Shown here piece after piece: positions 1 through 9,371 of a stretch of 64,000 nt of DNA (within the stretch, counting starts at the first letter, position 1; each line of letters starts with the position of its first letter). The notes under the pieces are model-generated. The model saw nothing but the letters and a program-made list of their open reading frames with translations, made no database searches and was not told the DNA's origin. Both the position numbers and the translations under genes were made by a program. The DNA comes from an uncultured Acetobacteraceae bacterium. GTDB lineage: Bacteria; Pseudomonadota; Alphaproteobacteria; Acetobacterales; Acetobacteraceae. Where the stretch lies: NCBI GenBank assembly GCA_903877125.1, contig CAIRCM010000079.1, forward strand, positions 1-64,000, written 5' to 3'.

Positions 1-160
1 CGTAAGCACACCACTCGAAAGGTTGTCAACAGAAGGTAATGTCCGGTTTGACCTGGTTTGACTGCATACGCAAAACGATGGCCGTCCGGATTCTTCGCGA
101 ACGCATGGATTTCGAACGCCATCTGTGATGCCGAGGGCGACAAACGCTCACGGCGGGAAG

Positions 161-190
161 CGGCACGAGGCCTGTTCAAACCTCGTGCCG
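161..190 (-). terminator. Hairpin downstream of orphan binding-protein gene
   Basis: A perfect 10-base inverted repeat, CGGCACGAGG and CCTCGTGCCG, is separated by a 10-base loop. It lies 17 bases past the stop of the minus-strand binding-protein gene. There is no T-run after it, so it may act as a Rho-assisted or RNA-stabilising hairpin. Bases 1-160 show nothing I can support as a gene. Confidence 0.5.
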
Positions 191-207
191 GACCGGTTTC
201 TCTCTCC

Positions 208-1431
208 TCAAGCCTTGATCAGCGGACAAGCATGATCCGACAACGGCCGGAACGCCTCCTCGGCCGGGGTCGTGCCCAGCAGCTTGTACAAATCCCAGGG
301 CCCTTTGCTCTCCGAAGCCTTCTTCACCTCGAACAGATACGCCGGATGGATCTTCCGCCCATCCTCCCGGATACGGCCGGGGCCGAAGCAATCGTCGTCC
401 GTCGGCATCGCCTTCATCCGGGCAACCGTTGCCGCGCCGCTCTTTTTCGCTTCTGCCGCGCCCATCGCCTGAACGATCTTCAGATAATGCATCGTCGCGG
501 AATAATTCCCCGCCTGCGCCATGCTCGGCCACAGCTGCACCTTGTCCTTGACCCGGTTGTTGAATGCCCGCGTGCGATCGTTCAGATCCCAGTAATAAGT
601 CTCCGACAGCCGCATCCCCGCCGCGCTGGCCAAGCCGATCGAGTGCACATCCTGCGTGTAACCCACCATCACCGCGATGTTCATCGTCTGCGAAATGCCG
701 AATTCCGCCGCCTGCTTGATGATGTTGACCACGTCGTTACCCGCGCCGCAGAAGCCCAACACCTTGGCGCCCGAGGCCTTGGCCTTGATCAGCTGCGCCG
801 AGAAATCGGTGGTTTCCGGGAACGGATAGGGCTCCACCCCCAGCACCTTGCCACCCGCGGCAACCACAAATCCGGCGGTATCGCGCTGTAAAGCCTCTCC
901 GAACGCATAGTTCGGGTGGATCATGAACCAACTGTCGCCACCCGCCTTCACCATCGCCCCGCCGGTCGACTTCGCTTCCATATAGGTATCGAAGGTCCAG
1001 TGGATGGTATTCGGTGTGCACGCCTTGCCGGTCAGGTCGGAACTGGCGGTGCTCGACGGGATACAGACCTTGTCCTTCTCCCGGCACAACGACGACAACG
1101 CGAGCGCCGCCGACGTTGCCGCGCAGTCCATGATCACGTCCACGCCCTGCTGATCGATCCACTGCCGAGCGATCGCCACCGCGACATCCGGCTTGTTCTG
1201 ATTGTCGGCCGACAGTACCTCGACATTGAAGCTCCCGGCATTGAACTCCAATACCCCCTGCTTCGTGCAGATCACCGAGGTCGGGCCGTTCACGTCGCGA
1301 TACGGACCGGACTGGTCGTTCATCACCCCAATACGGATCGTCGGCTTGTCCTGCGCCCGCGCGCGCACGCCAGGAAGGATGAGCGGGGACGCGGCAGCAG
1401 CGGACAGGATCGAACGGCGGGTCAGTTTCAT
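208..1431 (-). CDS. ABC transporter substrate-binding protein, LIV type (orphan)
   Basis: Periplasmic binding protein of the Peripla_BP_6 family, which captures branched-chain amino acids or related small carboxylates for LIV-type ABC importers. The ATG at 1431 gives 407 aa, exactly the length of the two paralogues at 42259 and 43500; the longer track ORF adds an unrelated N-terminus. The N-terminus carries a twin-arginine-like exported leader (LTRRSILS, cleavage after RARA). The mature start PTIRIGVMNDQSGPY and the end ACPLIKA match the paralogues closely. No permease or ATPase genes are adjacent, so it probably feeds a transporter encoded elsewhere. The true substrate is unknown. Confidence 0.9.
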   Translation of the reverse strand: MKLTRRSILSAAAASPLILPGVRARAQDKPTIRIGVMNDQSGPYRDVNGPTSVICTKQGVLEFNAGSFNVEVLSADNQNKPDVAVAIARQWIDQQGVDVIMDCAATSAALALSSLCREKDKVCIPSSTASSDLTGKACTPNTIHWTFDTYMEAKSTGGAMVKAGGDSWFMIHPNYAFGEALQRDTAGFVVAAGGKVLGVEPYPFPETTDFSAQLIKAKASGAKVLGFCGAGNDVVNIIKQAAEFGISQTMNIAVMVGYTQDVHSIGLASAAGMRLSETYYWDLNDRTRAFNNRVKDKVQLWPSMAQAGNYSATMHYLKIVQAMGAAEAKKSGAATVARMKAMPTDDDCFGPGRIREDGRKIHPAYLFEVKKASESKGPWDLYKLLGTTPAEEAFRPLSDHACPLIKA

Positions 1432-1531
1432 GGAAGTCTCCCAGGTTTCTCCCGCGACCATAAGCCAGGCCGCACCGGACTGACGAGAGGGGTTCTTGCG
1501 GGTTTTCCCCGGATGTGCGTCACACCGGCCA

Positions 1532-2404
1532 ATGAACGAACGCGTGCATGTGATCGGCGCCTCCGGGCGTTCGGGGAAATCGTTGAGCCAGGTGCTGCTC
1601 GCCCGGGGCAGCAACCTCGTGCCGGTCGTGCGGGACCTCAAGAAATGGGCCGCCAGCGGCATCGGCCAGCCCGCGCGGCAGGCTGATTTGCGCGACCTTC
1701 AGGCGTTGCGGGCCGCCCTGGTGGATGCCACCCACATCGTCTCCTGCGCCCATGCCCGCCACGCCGGCGCCGTCATCGCCGCCGCACCGCCTGACGCCCG
1801 CCTGATCTTCCTCGGCAGTACCCGCAAATTCACCCGCTGGCCGGACGATCACGGCAACGGGGTGCTGCGGGGAGAAGCCGCCTTCCTCGGCTCCGGCCGG
1901 CGGGGCACCATGCTCCATCCCACCATGATCTACGGCGCCCAGGGCGAGAACAACGTCCGCCGCCTTGCCGGTGTGCTGCGCAAACTGCCCTTCGTTCCCC
2001 TGCCCAACGGCGGGCGGGCGCTGGTCCAGCCGGTGCACCAGGACGACGTGACGGCGGCGGTGCTGGCAGCCCTGGCGCTGCGAACCCGCGAGCCGGAAAG
2101 CCTGATCGTTGCTGGCCCAACGGCCCTGACCTATGCCGATTTCGTTCGCGCCGTCGCCCGCGCCGCCGGCCTGCGGTCGCCCCGTATCGTGGCCTTCCCG
2201 GCCGGCCCGTTGATCGCCGCCGCCTGGATCGCTTGCCGCCTGCCATTCCTGCCGGATGTTGGACCGGCGGAAATCCGCCGCCTCCTGGAAGACAAGGCCT
2301 TCGACATAACCCTCGCCCGCCAACGGCTCGGCTTCGACCCGATTCCGCTGGACGAAGGACTTGCACGCACCTTCGCGACGCCGCACGATCCACACGCCGC
2401 CTGA
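1532..2404 (+). CDS. NAD(P)-binding oxidoreductase (NmrA/epimerase-like)
   Basis: Extended short-chain dehydrogenase-like protein of 290 aa. The Rossmann nucleotide-binding motif VIGASGRSGKS lies at residues 5-15. The ATG at 1532 was preferred to 1496 because the Rossmann strand normally begins within the first few residues. Later segments (GRALVQPVHQDDVTAAV) resemble the NAD-dependent epimerase/NmrA group, including complex I NDUFA9-like proteins. It is divergent from the binding-protein gene, with about 100 bases between them, and is followed 12 bases later by the amidohydrolase, so the two may be co-transcribed. Substrate not predictable. Confidence 0.8.
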   Translation: MNERVHVIGASGRSGKSLSQVLLARGSNLVPVVRDLKKWAASGIGQPARQADLRDLQALRAALVDATHIVSCAHARHAGAVIAAAPPDARLIFLGSTRKFTRWPDDHGNGVLRGEAAFLGSGRRGTMLHPTMIYGAQGENNVRRLAGVLRKLPFVPLPNGGRALVQPVHQDDVTAAVLAALALRTREPESLIVAGPTALTYADFVRAVARAAGLRSPRIVAFPAGPLIAAAWIACRLPFLPDVGPAEIRRLLEDKAFDITLARQRLGFDPIPLDEGLARTFATPHDPHAA

Positions 2405-2416
2405 CAAGAGGTCCCC

Positions 2417-3586
2417 ATGCCCATCATCAACCGCATCGCTGAATTCCACACCGACATGACCGCGTGGCGCCGCGACCTGCACGCCCACCCCGAATTGTCG
2501 ATGCATGAGGCCCGCACCTCCAGCGTCGTGCAGGCAAAGCTGCGCGAATTCGGCGTCGATGAGATCATCACCGGCATGGCCGAACATGGCGTCGTTGGCG
2601 TGATCCGAGCGGGCACATCGAAGCGGGCGATCGGCCTGCGGGCGGACATGGACGCGCTGGCGATCACCGAGGAAACCGGCCTCCCGCTCGCTTCCACCAA
2701 TCCCGGCGTCATGCACGCCTGCGGCCACGACGGTCACACGGCGATGCTGCTCGGCGCCGCCAAATACCTCGCCGAAACCCGCAACTTCGACGGCACCGTC
2801 TACGTCATTTTCCAACCGGCCGAGGAATTCGAGGCCGGGGCCGACAAGATGGTAAAGGACGGCCTGTTCGACCGCTGCCCGATGGATCAGGTGTTCGGCC
2901 TGCATAACTGGCCGCAGGCCCCGGCCGGCACCTTCCTCTGGCGCGCCGGTCCGGTGATGGCCGCGGTCGCGTGGATCGACATCGTCGTAACCGGCAAGGG
3001 CAGCCATGGCGCGCTGCCGCATCAGGGCGTCGATCCGATCATGGTGGCCGCGCAGATCATCAACGGTCTGCAAACCATCGTCTCCCGCACCATCGAACCG
3101 ATCGAGGGCGGTGTCGTCTCGATCGGCCACATCAGTGGCGGCGACGCCCCGAACATCATCCCCGAACGCGTGGTCATGCGCGGCACCGCACGCTGGTTCA
3201 AACCCCTGGTGGGCGAGCAGATCGAGGCCGGCGTGCACCGCATCGCCACCGGCATCGCGGCGAGCTTCGGCGCGCATGCCGAAGTCAAATTCACCCGCCA
3301 CGCCCCCGCGACAGTCAACGACGAAGCCGCGACCGAAATGGCCGTGCGCGCCGCCTACACGACCGCGAGCGAGGCGCATGTCCGCCACATGGGCATGCCC
3401 ACGATGGGCGGCGAGGATTTCGCCTACATGCTCAACGCCAAACAGGGCGCCTATCTCATGCTCGGCGGCGGCACCGGCGAGAACGATCCGATGCTCCATC
3501 ACCCCCGTTACGACTTCAACGACGAAATCCTGCCCATGGGCGCGTCGTGGTGGGCAACGCTGACCGAACAGCTGATGCCGAGGTAA
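2417..3586 (+). CDS. M20 family amidohydrolase (hippurate hydrolase-like)
   Basis: Metal-dependent amidohydrolase/carboxypeptidase of peptidase family M20D, 389 aa, the normal family length. Metal-site motifs are visible: HACGHDGHTA near residue 100, QPAEEFEAG near residue 135 and GGEDFAYML near residue 330. Members cleave N-acyl or benzoyl amino acids in the cytoplasm. An AAGAGG ribosome-binding site precedes the ATG. It ends 5 bases from the convergent uvrA stop. The exact substrate cannot be told from sequence. Confidence 0.92.
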   Translation: MPIINRIAEFHTDMTAWRRDLHAHPELSMHEARTSSVVQAKLREFGVDEIITGMAEHGVVGVIRAGTSKRAIGLRADMDALAITEETGLPLASTNPGVMHACGHDGHTAMLLGAAKYLAETRNFDGTVYVIFQPAEEFEAGADKMVKDGLFDRCPMDQVFGLHNWPQAPAGTFLWRAGPVMAAVAWIDIVVTGKGSHGALPHQGVDPIMVAAQIINGLQTIVSRTIEPIEGGVVSIGHISGGDAPNIIPERVVMRGTARWFKPLVGEQIEAGVHRIATGIAASFGAHAEVKFTRHAPATVNDEAATEMAVRAAYTTASEAHVRHMGMPTMGGEDFAYMLNAKQGAYLMLGGGTGENDPMLHHPRYDFNDEILPMGASWWATLTEQLMPR

Positions 3587-3590
3587 CCGG

Positions 3591-6452
3591 TCAGGCCCGC
3601 CGCCGAGCCTTCTTCGGCGCGGGCTCGCCCAGCAGCGGAGCGAGAAACCGGCCCGTGTGACTTTCAGGGTTGGCGACGATGTCCTCCGGCGTGCCTTCCG
3701 CCACGATCCGCCCGCCGCCATCGCCGCCTTCCGGCCCAAGGTCCAATATCCAATCGGCGGTTTTGATCACTTCCAGATTGTGCTCGATCACCACGACGGT
3801 GTTGCCCTGATCGACCAGCGCGTGCAGCACTTCGAGCAATTTCCGTACGTCCTCGAAATGCAGCCCGGTGGTCGGCTCATCGAGAATATACAACGTCCGC
3901 CCCGTCGCCCGCCGCGCCAGCTCTTTCGACAGCTTGATCCGCTGCGCCTCGCCGCCCGAGAGCGTCGTGGCCTGCTGACCCAACGATATGTATCCCAGGC
4001 CCACCTGCTGAAGAATTTTCAAACGGTCATGGATACGGGTTTGCGCGCTGAAATACGGCACGGCTTCCTCGACCGTCATTTCAAGCACTTCGGCGATCGA
4101 TTTGTCGCGGAACTTGATTTCCAGCGTTTCGCGATTGTACCGGCGGCCCTTGCAGGTGTCGCACTTGACGTAGACGTCGGGCAGAAAATGCATCTCGATC
4201 TTGATCAGCCCATCGCCCTGGCACGCCTCGCACCGCCCGCCCTTGACGTTGAAACTGAAACGACCGGCCTTGTAGCCCCGTGCCCGGCTTTCCGGCAGTT
4301 CGGCGAACCAGTCGCGGATCGGCGCGAACAGATCGGTGTAGGTCGCGGGGTTCGATCGCGGCGTGCGGCCGATCGGCGACTGGTCGATGTCGATGATCTT
4401 GTCGAGCAGGTCCAACCCTTCGATCCGTTCATGCGCCGAAGGAACCTCGCCGGACCCCATCAGCCGGCGCGACGCGGCCTTGTAGAGCGTATCGACCACC
4501 AGCGTGGATTTCCCGCCACCCGACACGCCGGTCACGCAGGTAAACGTCCCCAGCGGGAACGTCGCGGTCAGATCCTTCAGATTGTTGCCGCGCGCGCCCA
4601 CGACGCGCAAAGCCGGGCTCTTCCTGGTCACTTGGCGCCGCAGCATCGGCACCTCGATCCGGCGCCGTCCCGACAGATAGTCGCCCGTGAGCGACTTCGG
4701 ATTCGCCGCCACCTCGGCCGGCGTGCCCTCGGCCACGACGAACCCGCCATTCACCCCCGCGGCCGGCCCCATGTCGATCAGATGATCGGCCGCCCGGATC
4801 GCGTCTTCGTCGTGCTCCACCACCAGCACGGTATTGCCCAGATCGCGCAACCGCCGCAGCGTTCCCAGCAGCCGGTCGTTGTCGCGCTGATGCAAACCGA
4901 TCGAGGGCTCATCGAGCACGTACAGCACCCCCGTCAGTCCCGAACCGATCTGACTGGCCAAGCGTATCCGCTGCGATTCCCCGCCCGACAGCGTCGCCGA
5001 ACCACGCGCGAGGGTCAGGTAATCCAGGCCGACATCGACCAGAAACCGCAACCGATCCACGATCTCCCGCAAGATCCGTCCCGCGATTTCGGCCCGCTGC
5101 GGCGTCAGCGTCGGCAACACGCCCTGGAACCATTCCAACGCCAGGCGGATCGACAGTTCCGAGGCCTCGGCGATGTTCTTCCCACCGACGCGCACCGACA
5201 GCGCCTCGGGCTTCAGTCGGGCGCCGGCACAGGCGGCGCAGGGCTTTTCCGCCTGATAGCGGGACATTTCCTCCCGCACCCAGGCGCTGTCGGTTTCCTG
5301 CCAACGCCGCTGCAAATTCTTCAGCACGCCCTCGAACGGTTTCGTGACCGTATAGGCTCGGATTCCGTCCTTGTAGGTGAAGGCCACCGGCTCGCTGCCG
5401 GTGCCGAACAGAACACCGTCGCGCACCGCATCCGGCAGATCCCGCCAGGGCGTCTTCGTGGTGACCTTGTAGTGCTTGGCGAGACTTTGCAGTGTCTGGT
5501 CGTAATATGGGCTCTGTGCCCCGGTCCACGGCGCGATCGCGCCCTCCGCCAGACCCAGGCGTTCGTCCGGGACCACCATCTGCGGATCGAAGAACATCTC
5601 CCGTCCAAGCCCGTCGCAGGCCGGACAGGCCCCATGCGGCGAGTTGAAACTGAACAGCCGAGGCTCGATCTCCTCGATCGTGAATCCCGAAACCGGACAT
5701 GCGAACCGCGACGAAAACACCGTCCTGTTCGACCCGTCCGGATGTTCCGCGTACGCCACGCCATCCGACATCGCCAGCGCGGTCTCGAAACTGTCGGCTA
5801 GACGAGGCGCGATGCCGTCGCGCACCACGATCCGGTCCACCACCGCTTCGATCTCGTGCTTGATCTTCCTGTTCAGTGCTGGAACCTCGGCGATCTCATA
5901 GATCGTGCCGTCCACTTTCGCGCGGGTGAAGCCGCGCCGCTGGAGTTCGGCGAGTTCCTTGCGATACTCGCCCTTCCGGTCGCGCACGACGGGGGCGAGC
6001 AACAGCAGCCGCGTGCCCTCCTCCATCGCCATGACCCGGTCGACCATCTGCGACACCGTCTGCGCCTCGATCGGCAGGCCGGTGGCTGGCGAATAGGGCA
6101 CCCCCACCCGCGCCCAGAGCAAGCGCATGTAATCATGAATCTCGGTCACCGTGCCGACGGTGGAGCGCGGATTCTTCGATGTGGTCTTCTGCTCGATCGA
6201 GATCGCCGGCGACAACCCCTCGATCGCGTCGACATCCGGCTTGCCCATCAGTTCCAGGAACTGGCGCGCGTAAGCCGACAGCGACTCGACGTAACGGCGC
6301 TGCCCTTCCGCGTAGATCGTGTCGAACGCCAGCGACGACTTCCCCGACCCGGACAGGCCGGTGATCACGGTCAGCCGGTCGCGCGGAATCGCGACGTCCA
6401 CATTCTTGAGGTTATGCTCGCGCGCCCCGCGCACGGTGATAAAGCCGGCCAT
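3591..6452 (-). CDS. uvrA: Excinuclease ABC subunit UvrA
   Basis: DNA damage recognition ATPase of nucleotide excision repair; it dimerises and loads UvrB on lesions. At 953 aa it is the normal length. Both ABC ATPase modules are present: Walker [21 protein letters not shown] near residue 33 and [16 protein letters not shown] near residue 645. Two signature sequences ([12 protein letters not shown] and [12 protein letters not shown]) and the zinc cysteines ([16 protein letters not shown] with CDTCKG) are also visible. The gene diverges from ssb across a 248-base region holding a perfect alphaproteobacterial SOS box, so LexA control is likely. Confidence 0.98.
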   Translation of the reverse strand: MAGFITVRGAREHNLKNVDVAIPRDRLTVITGLSGSGKSSLAFDTIYAEGQRRYVESLSAYARQFLELMGKPDVDAIEGLSPAISIEQKTTSKNPRSTVGTVTEIHDYMRLLWARVGVPYSPATGLPIEAQTVSQMVDRVMAMEEGTRLLLLAPVVRDRKGEYRKELAELQRRGFTRAKVDGTIYEIAEVPALNRKIKHEIEAVVDRIVVRDGIAPRLADSFETALAMSDGVAYAEHPDGSNRTVFSSRFACPVSGFTIEEIEPRLFSFNSPHGACPACDGLGREMFFDPQMVVPDERLGLAEGAIAPWTGAQSPYYDQTLQSLAKHYKVTTKTPWRDLPDAVRDGVLFGTGSEPVAFTYKDGIRAYTVTKPFEGVLKNLQRRWQETDSAWVREEMSRYQAEKPCAACAGARLKPEALSVRVGGKNIAEASELSIRLALEWFQGVLPTLTPQRAEIAGRILREIVDRLRFLVDVGLDYLTLARGSATLSGGESQRIRLASQIGSGLTGVLYVLDEPSIGLHQRDNDRLLGTLRRLRDLGNTVLVVEHDEDAIRAADHLIDMGPAAGVNGGFVVAEGTPAEVAANPKSLTGDYLSGRRRIEVPMLRRQVTRKSPALRVVGARGNNLKDLTATFPLGTFTCVTGVSGGGKSTLVVDTLYKAASRRLMGSGEVPSAHERIEGLDLLDKIIDIDQSPIGRTPRSNPATYTDLFAPIRDWFAELPESRARGYKAGRFSFNVKGGRCEACQGDGLIKIEMHFLPDVYVKCDTCKGRRYNRETLEIKFRDKSIAEVLEMTVEEAVPYFSAQTRIHDRLKILQQVGLGYISLGQQATTLSGGEAQRIKLSKELARRATGRTLYILDEPTTGLHFEDVRKLLEVLHALVDQGNTVVVIEHNLEVIKTADWILDLGPEGGDGGGRIVAEGTPEDIVANPESHTGRFLAPLLGEPAPKKARRRA

Positions 6453-6589
6453 GTCGGGTGGATTCTCTATTCTCTTGATGTTCCGAGGTAATATGGTCCA
6501 TTACCCCCGCATGCGAAAGGGGGCAGCTTCATCCGGACCTGCCACCGAAAGCGGCCCCATCGGTTGCTTTGCCTCGGCTCTTGCTTTAT

Positions 6590-6604
6590 GTTCCCATTAT
6601 GTTC
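6590..6604. promoter_or_regulatory. LexA (SOS) box, GTTC-N7-GTTC
   Basis: The sequence reads GTTC CCATTAT GTTC, a perfect match to the direct-repeat LexA operator known in alphaproteobacteria. It sits between the divergent DNA-repair genes uvrA and ssb, where an SOS operator is expected. Which promoter or promoters it represses is inferred. Confidence 0.8.
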
Positions 6605-6640
6605 GAAAACACTAAATTTTCCCCGCTCGCGGGAAAGCTG

Positions 6641-6655
6641 TTAACCCATTCGTAA
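6641..6655. promoter_or_regulatory. Possible CtrA-like box upstream of ssb
   Basis: TTAA-CCCATTC-GTAA differs from the CtrA consensus TTAA-N7-TTAA at one base of the second half-site. It lies 45 bases before the ssb start. CtrA control of replication genes would make sense, but a single degenerate site is weak evidence. Confidence 0.3.
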
Positions 6656-6700
6656 CCGGGTTGGGCTAAGAACGCGGTTACTGGAGAAGGACTCGGATCG

Positions 6701-7267
6701 ATGGCTGGTAGCGTGAACAAGGTGATTCTGGTGGGCAACCTCGGCAAAGATCCGGAGGTTCGCAACGCACAGGACGGGACCAAGATCGTCAACCTCACCC
6801 TCGCGACCAGCGAAACCTGGAACGACCGCGCCTCGGGGGAGCGCAAGGAACGAACCGAGTGGCACCGGGTGGTGATCTTCAACGATCGCACCGCCGACGT
6901 CGCCGAGCGGTTCCTGAAGAAAGGCGCGAAAATCTATGTGGAGGGCGCGCTGCAGACCCGCAAATGGACCGACCAGTCGGGCCAGGACCGCTATACCACC
7001 GAGGTTGTCATCGGCCGCTTCAACGGCAATCTGACCATGCTCGACACCCGCTCGGGTGGCGGTGGCGGTGGCGGCGACTACGGCGATCCCGATATGGGCA
7101 GCGGCGACATGGGTGCACGGCCCAGCGGCGGCGGTGGTGGCTATAGCCGGGACCGCGCGGCACCGGCGGCACGCGCGCCGATGGGCGGCGGTGGCCGTGG
7201 CGGCTCCAGCGGGCCTTCCTGGGATGCCCCGAAGGGCGGGGACCTGGACGACGAAATCCCGTTCTGA
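6701..7267 (+). CDS. ssb: Single-stranded DNA-binding protein
   Basis: Binds and protects single-stranded DNA in replication, recombination and repair. The 188-aa product begins with the OB-fold segment [16 protein letters not shown] and continues with WHRVVIFN and [12 protein letters not shown] glycine-rich flexible linker runs from about residue 118 to 170. It ends in the acidic tip DDEIPF, the usual docking peptide for partner proteins. Divergent from uvrA with an SOS box between them. Confidence 0.98.
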   Translation: MAGSVNKVILVGNLGKDPEVRNAQDGTKIVNLTLATSETWNDRASGERKERTEWHRVVIFNDRTADVAERFLKKGAKIYVEGALQTRKWTDQSGQDRYTTEVVIGRFNGNLTMLDTRSGGGGGGGDYGDPDMGSGDMGARPSGGGGGYSRDRAAPAARAPMGGGGRGGSSGPSWDAPKGGDLDDEIPF

Positions 7268-7293
7268 CGCGATTCTTTCGACTGCGCCGGGAC

Positions 7294-7596
7294 CTAATCC
7301 CCGGCGCGTGCGTGCTCCTCCGCCGTCCGTAAACGCAAAGCCAAAGCGTGCATGCCGGTGGCGAATTCCGCCGCCAGCGCCTCGTGCACCGCGCGGGAAC
7401 GGGCGACGCGGCTCATGCCCCGAAACGTCTCGGACACGATCAGCACGCTGTAATGCGTCTGCCCGCCCGCCGCCGCGCCCATGTGCCCGGCATGATGGGC
7501 GCTATCGTCGATAACCTTCAGCACCGAAGGCGCAAACGCGTCAGTCAGAACCGCGGTCAACCGATCGGCGCGCGGGAGAGAATGGGTCTGTGTCAT
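7294..7596 (-). CDS. bolA: BolA family protein
   Basis: Small BolA-type protein of 100 aa, partner of monothiol glutaredoxins in iron-sulfur trafficking and linked to morphology and stress. The ATG at 7596 (MTQTHSLPRADRL) was preferred to the upstream track start because the family begins near here and the extension would overlap the divergent J-domain promoter. Family features are the DDSAHHAGHMGA segment and the conserved FRGMSRVARSRAVHEAL stretch. Its position next to a J-domain gene and cobS/cobT is common in alphaproteobacteria. Confidence 0.93.
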   Translation of the reverse strand: MTQTHSLPRADRLTAVLTDAFAPSVLKVIDDSAHHAGHMGAAAGGQTHYSVLIVSETFRGMSRVARSRAVHEALAAEFATGMHALALRLRTAEEHARAGD

Positions 7597-7675
7597 ACCC
7601 CTCATATCGCCCTGAAATCGTGCCAAGCCAAGCGTCCCTGTTGCCAAGCGCGGACGCGCGCCACATAACAGGCGC

Positions 7676-8266
7676 ATGACTAGTCGTCCCGCGCGCCTCA
7701 GGGCCTACGCGCCCGACCCGGCCGCTCCGGGCCGGTGCTGCGACATGCCCTCATGCGGGGCCATGGGCGAATATCGCGCGCCCAAATCCCGCACCACCCT
7801 TCGGGATTACTGGTGGTTCTGCCTGGAACATGTGCGCGCCTACAACGGCTCTTGGGACTTCTACAAAGGCATGACCCCCGCGCAGATGGAGGCGCAGTTG
7901 CGCGCCGACACCGCCTGGGACCGCCCGTCCTGGCCGCTCGGTCACATCGGCGGCTCGGCGTGGGATGAGGATATGTTGCGCGACCCCCTGCGCATTCTCT
8001 CCACCGGGGGGCTGAACCAGCAGCGGGTCCGCCCCACGAATCAGATCCCGACGGAATTGCGCGATCCCCTCGCGACTCTGGGCCTGCCCTGGCCGACGAC
8101 GTTGGACGAGGTGAAAACGCGCTACAAGGAACTCGCCAAACGCCATCATCCCGACGCCAACGGCGGCAGCCAGTCGGCCGAGGAACGTCTGAAAACCATC
8201 AACCTTGCCTACGCGGCGGTGCGTTCGCACCTGGCCGCCGAACCCCGGCTCGCCGCCACCGGCTAG
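7676..8266 (+). CDS. J-domain (DnaJ-like) protein
   Basis: A 196-aa protein with a C-terminal J domain, roughly residues 134-185, containing the HPD tripeptide (AKRHHPDANGG) that stimulates Hsp70 ATPases. The N-terminal part holds cysteines (CCDMPSCG) and a tryptophan-rich segment (DYWWFCLEHV) seen in the alphaproteobacterial homologues next to cobS. Probably a specialised DnaK co-chaperone; client unknown. It is followed after 76 bases by cobS. Confidence 0.9.
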   Translation: MTSRPARLRAYAPDPAAPGRCCDMPSCGAMGEYRAPKSRTTLRDYWWFCLEHVRAYNGSWDFYKGMTPAQMEAQLRADTAWDRPSWPLGHIGGSAWDEDMLRDPLRILSTGGLNQQRVRPTNQIPTELRDPLATLGLPWPTTLDEVKTRYKELAKRHHPDANGGSQSAEERLKTINLAYAAVRSHLAAEPRLAATG

Positions 8267-8342
8267 TCCCCGCCCCCCCGGCCCTTGCGCGCGGCGGCGC
8301 GCTGGGTAGACTTTCGCGCTTTGAAACAGGAAATGCTGGTCT

Positions 8343-9359
8343 ATGAATACGGTTGCCTCTGACATCGCCCCGCGCCCCACCTCGGACATCAACCTTCCCG
8401 ATACCACCGTATCGGCGCGGGAGGCGTTCGGGATCGACATCGATATGCAGGTGCCGGCATTCTCCGTCCGTACCGAACATGTCCCCGATCTCGACAGCTC
8501 CTACAAGTTCGACAAGGAGACGACGCTCGCGATCGTCGCGGGCTTCGCCTACAATCGTCGTGTGATGATCCAGGGTTATCACGGCACCGGTAAGTCGACG
8601 CACGTCGAACAGGTGGCCGCGCGCCTCAACTGGCCCTGCATCCGCGTCAACCTCGACAGCCACATCAGCCGTATCGACCTGATCGGCAAGGACGCCATCG
8701 TCCTGAAGGACGGCAAGCAGATCACCGAATTCCGCGAAGGCATCCTGCCCTGGGCCCTGCAACATGCCTGCGCCCTGGTGTTCGACGAATACGATGCCGG
8801 CCGCCCGGACGTGATGTTCGTGATCCAGCGTGTGCTGGAAGTCGAAGGCAAGCTGACCCTGCTCGACCAGAACCGGGTGATCCGGCCGCACAAATCCTTC
8901 CGCCTCTTCTCGACCGCCAACACCGTCGGTCTCGGCGACACCACCGGCCTGTATCACGGCACGCAGCAGATCAACCAAGGCCAGATGGACCGCTGGAACA
9001 TCGTTGCCACCCTGAACTACCTGCCGCACGCCACCGAAACCGCGATCGTGCTGGCGAAGATGGGTATCGATACCGCCAAGGAACCGGCGACCAAGAAGCG
9101 GGTCGAAAGCATGGTGGCGCTTGCCGACCTGACGCGCGCCGGGTTCATCAACGGCGATATCTCCACCGTCATGTCGCCGCGCACCGTGATCACCTGGGCT
9201 GAAAACGCCCGCATCTTCGGCGATGTCGGCTTCGCCTTCCGCGTCACCTTCATGAACAAGTGCGATGAAGCGGAACGGTCCACGGTGGCCGAGTACTATC
9301 AACGCTGCTTCAACGAAGACATCCCCACCGGCGGCTTCACCACCCGCAAGTTCGCCTAA
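8343..9359 (+). CDS. cobS: Cobaltochelatase subunit CobS
   Basis: AAA+ ATPase subunit of the aerobic cobaltochelatase (CobNST), which inserts cobalt into hydrogenobyrinic acid a,c-diamide in cobalamin synthesis. At 338 aa it is the usual length. Walker A is [10 protein letters not shown] near residue 78 and Walker B is [10 protein letters not shown] near residue 143. It is followed 12 bases later by cobT, an obvious operon. The large subunit gene cobN is not in the window. Confidence 0.97.
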   Translation: MNTVASDIAPRPTSDINLPDTTVSAREAFGIDIDMQVPAFSVRTEHVPDLDSSYKFDKETTLAIVAGFAYNRRVMIQGYHGTGKSTHVEQVAARLNWPCIRVNLDSHISRIDLIGKDAIVLKDGKQITEFREGILPWALQHACALVFDEYDAGRPDVMFVIQRVLEVEGKLTLLDQNRVIRPHKSFRLFSTANTVGLGDTTGLYHGTQQINQGQMDRWNIVATLNYLPHATETAIVLAKMGIDTAKEPATKKRVESMVALADLTRAGFINGDISTVMSPRTVITWAENARIFGDVGFAFRVTFMNKCDEAERSTVAEYYQRCFNEDIPTGGFTTRKFA

Positions 9360-9371
9360 GGGGACCAGCGC

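Noticed and set aside
1-122. Open minus-strand frame (MAFEIHAFAKNPDGH...) running off the left edge
   Set aside because: No ribosome-binding site, codon use unlike the neighbours, and only 40 codons visible; not enough to call a gene.
1520-3739. 739-aa minus-strand ORF over the oxidoreductase and amidohydrolase genes
   Set aside because: Shadow; low-complexity translation with no motifs, while the plus strand encodes recognisable enzymes.
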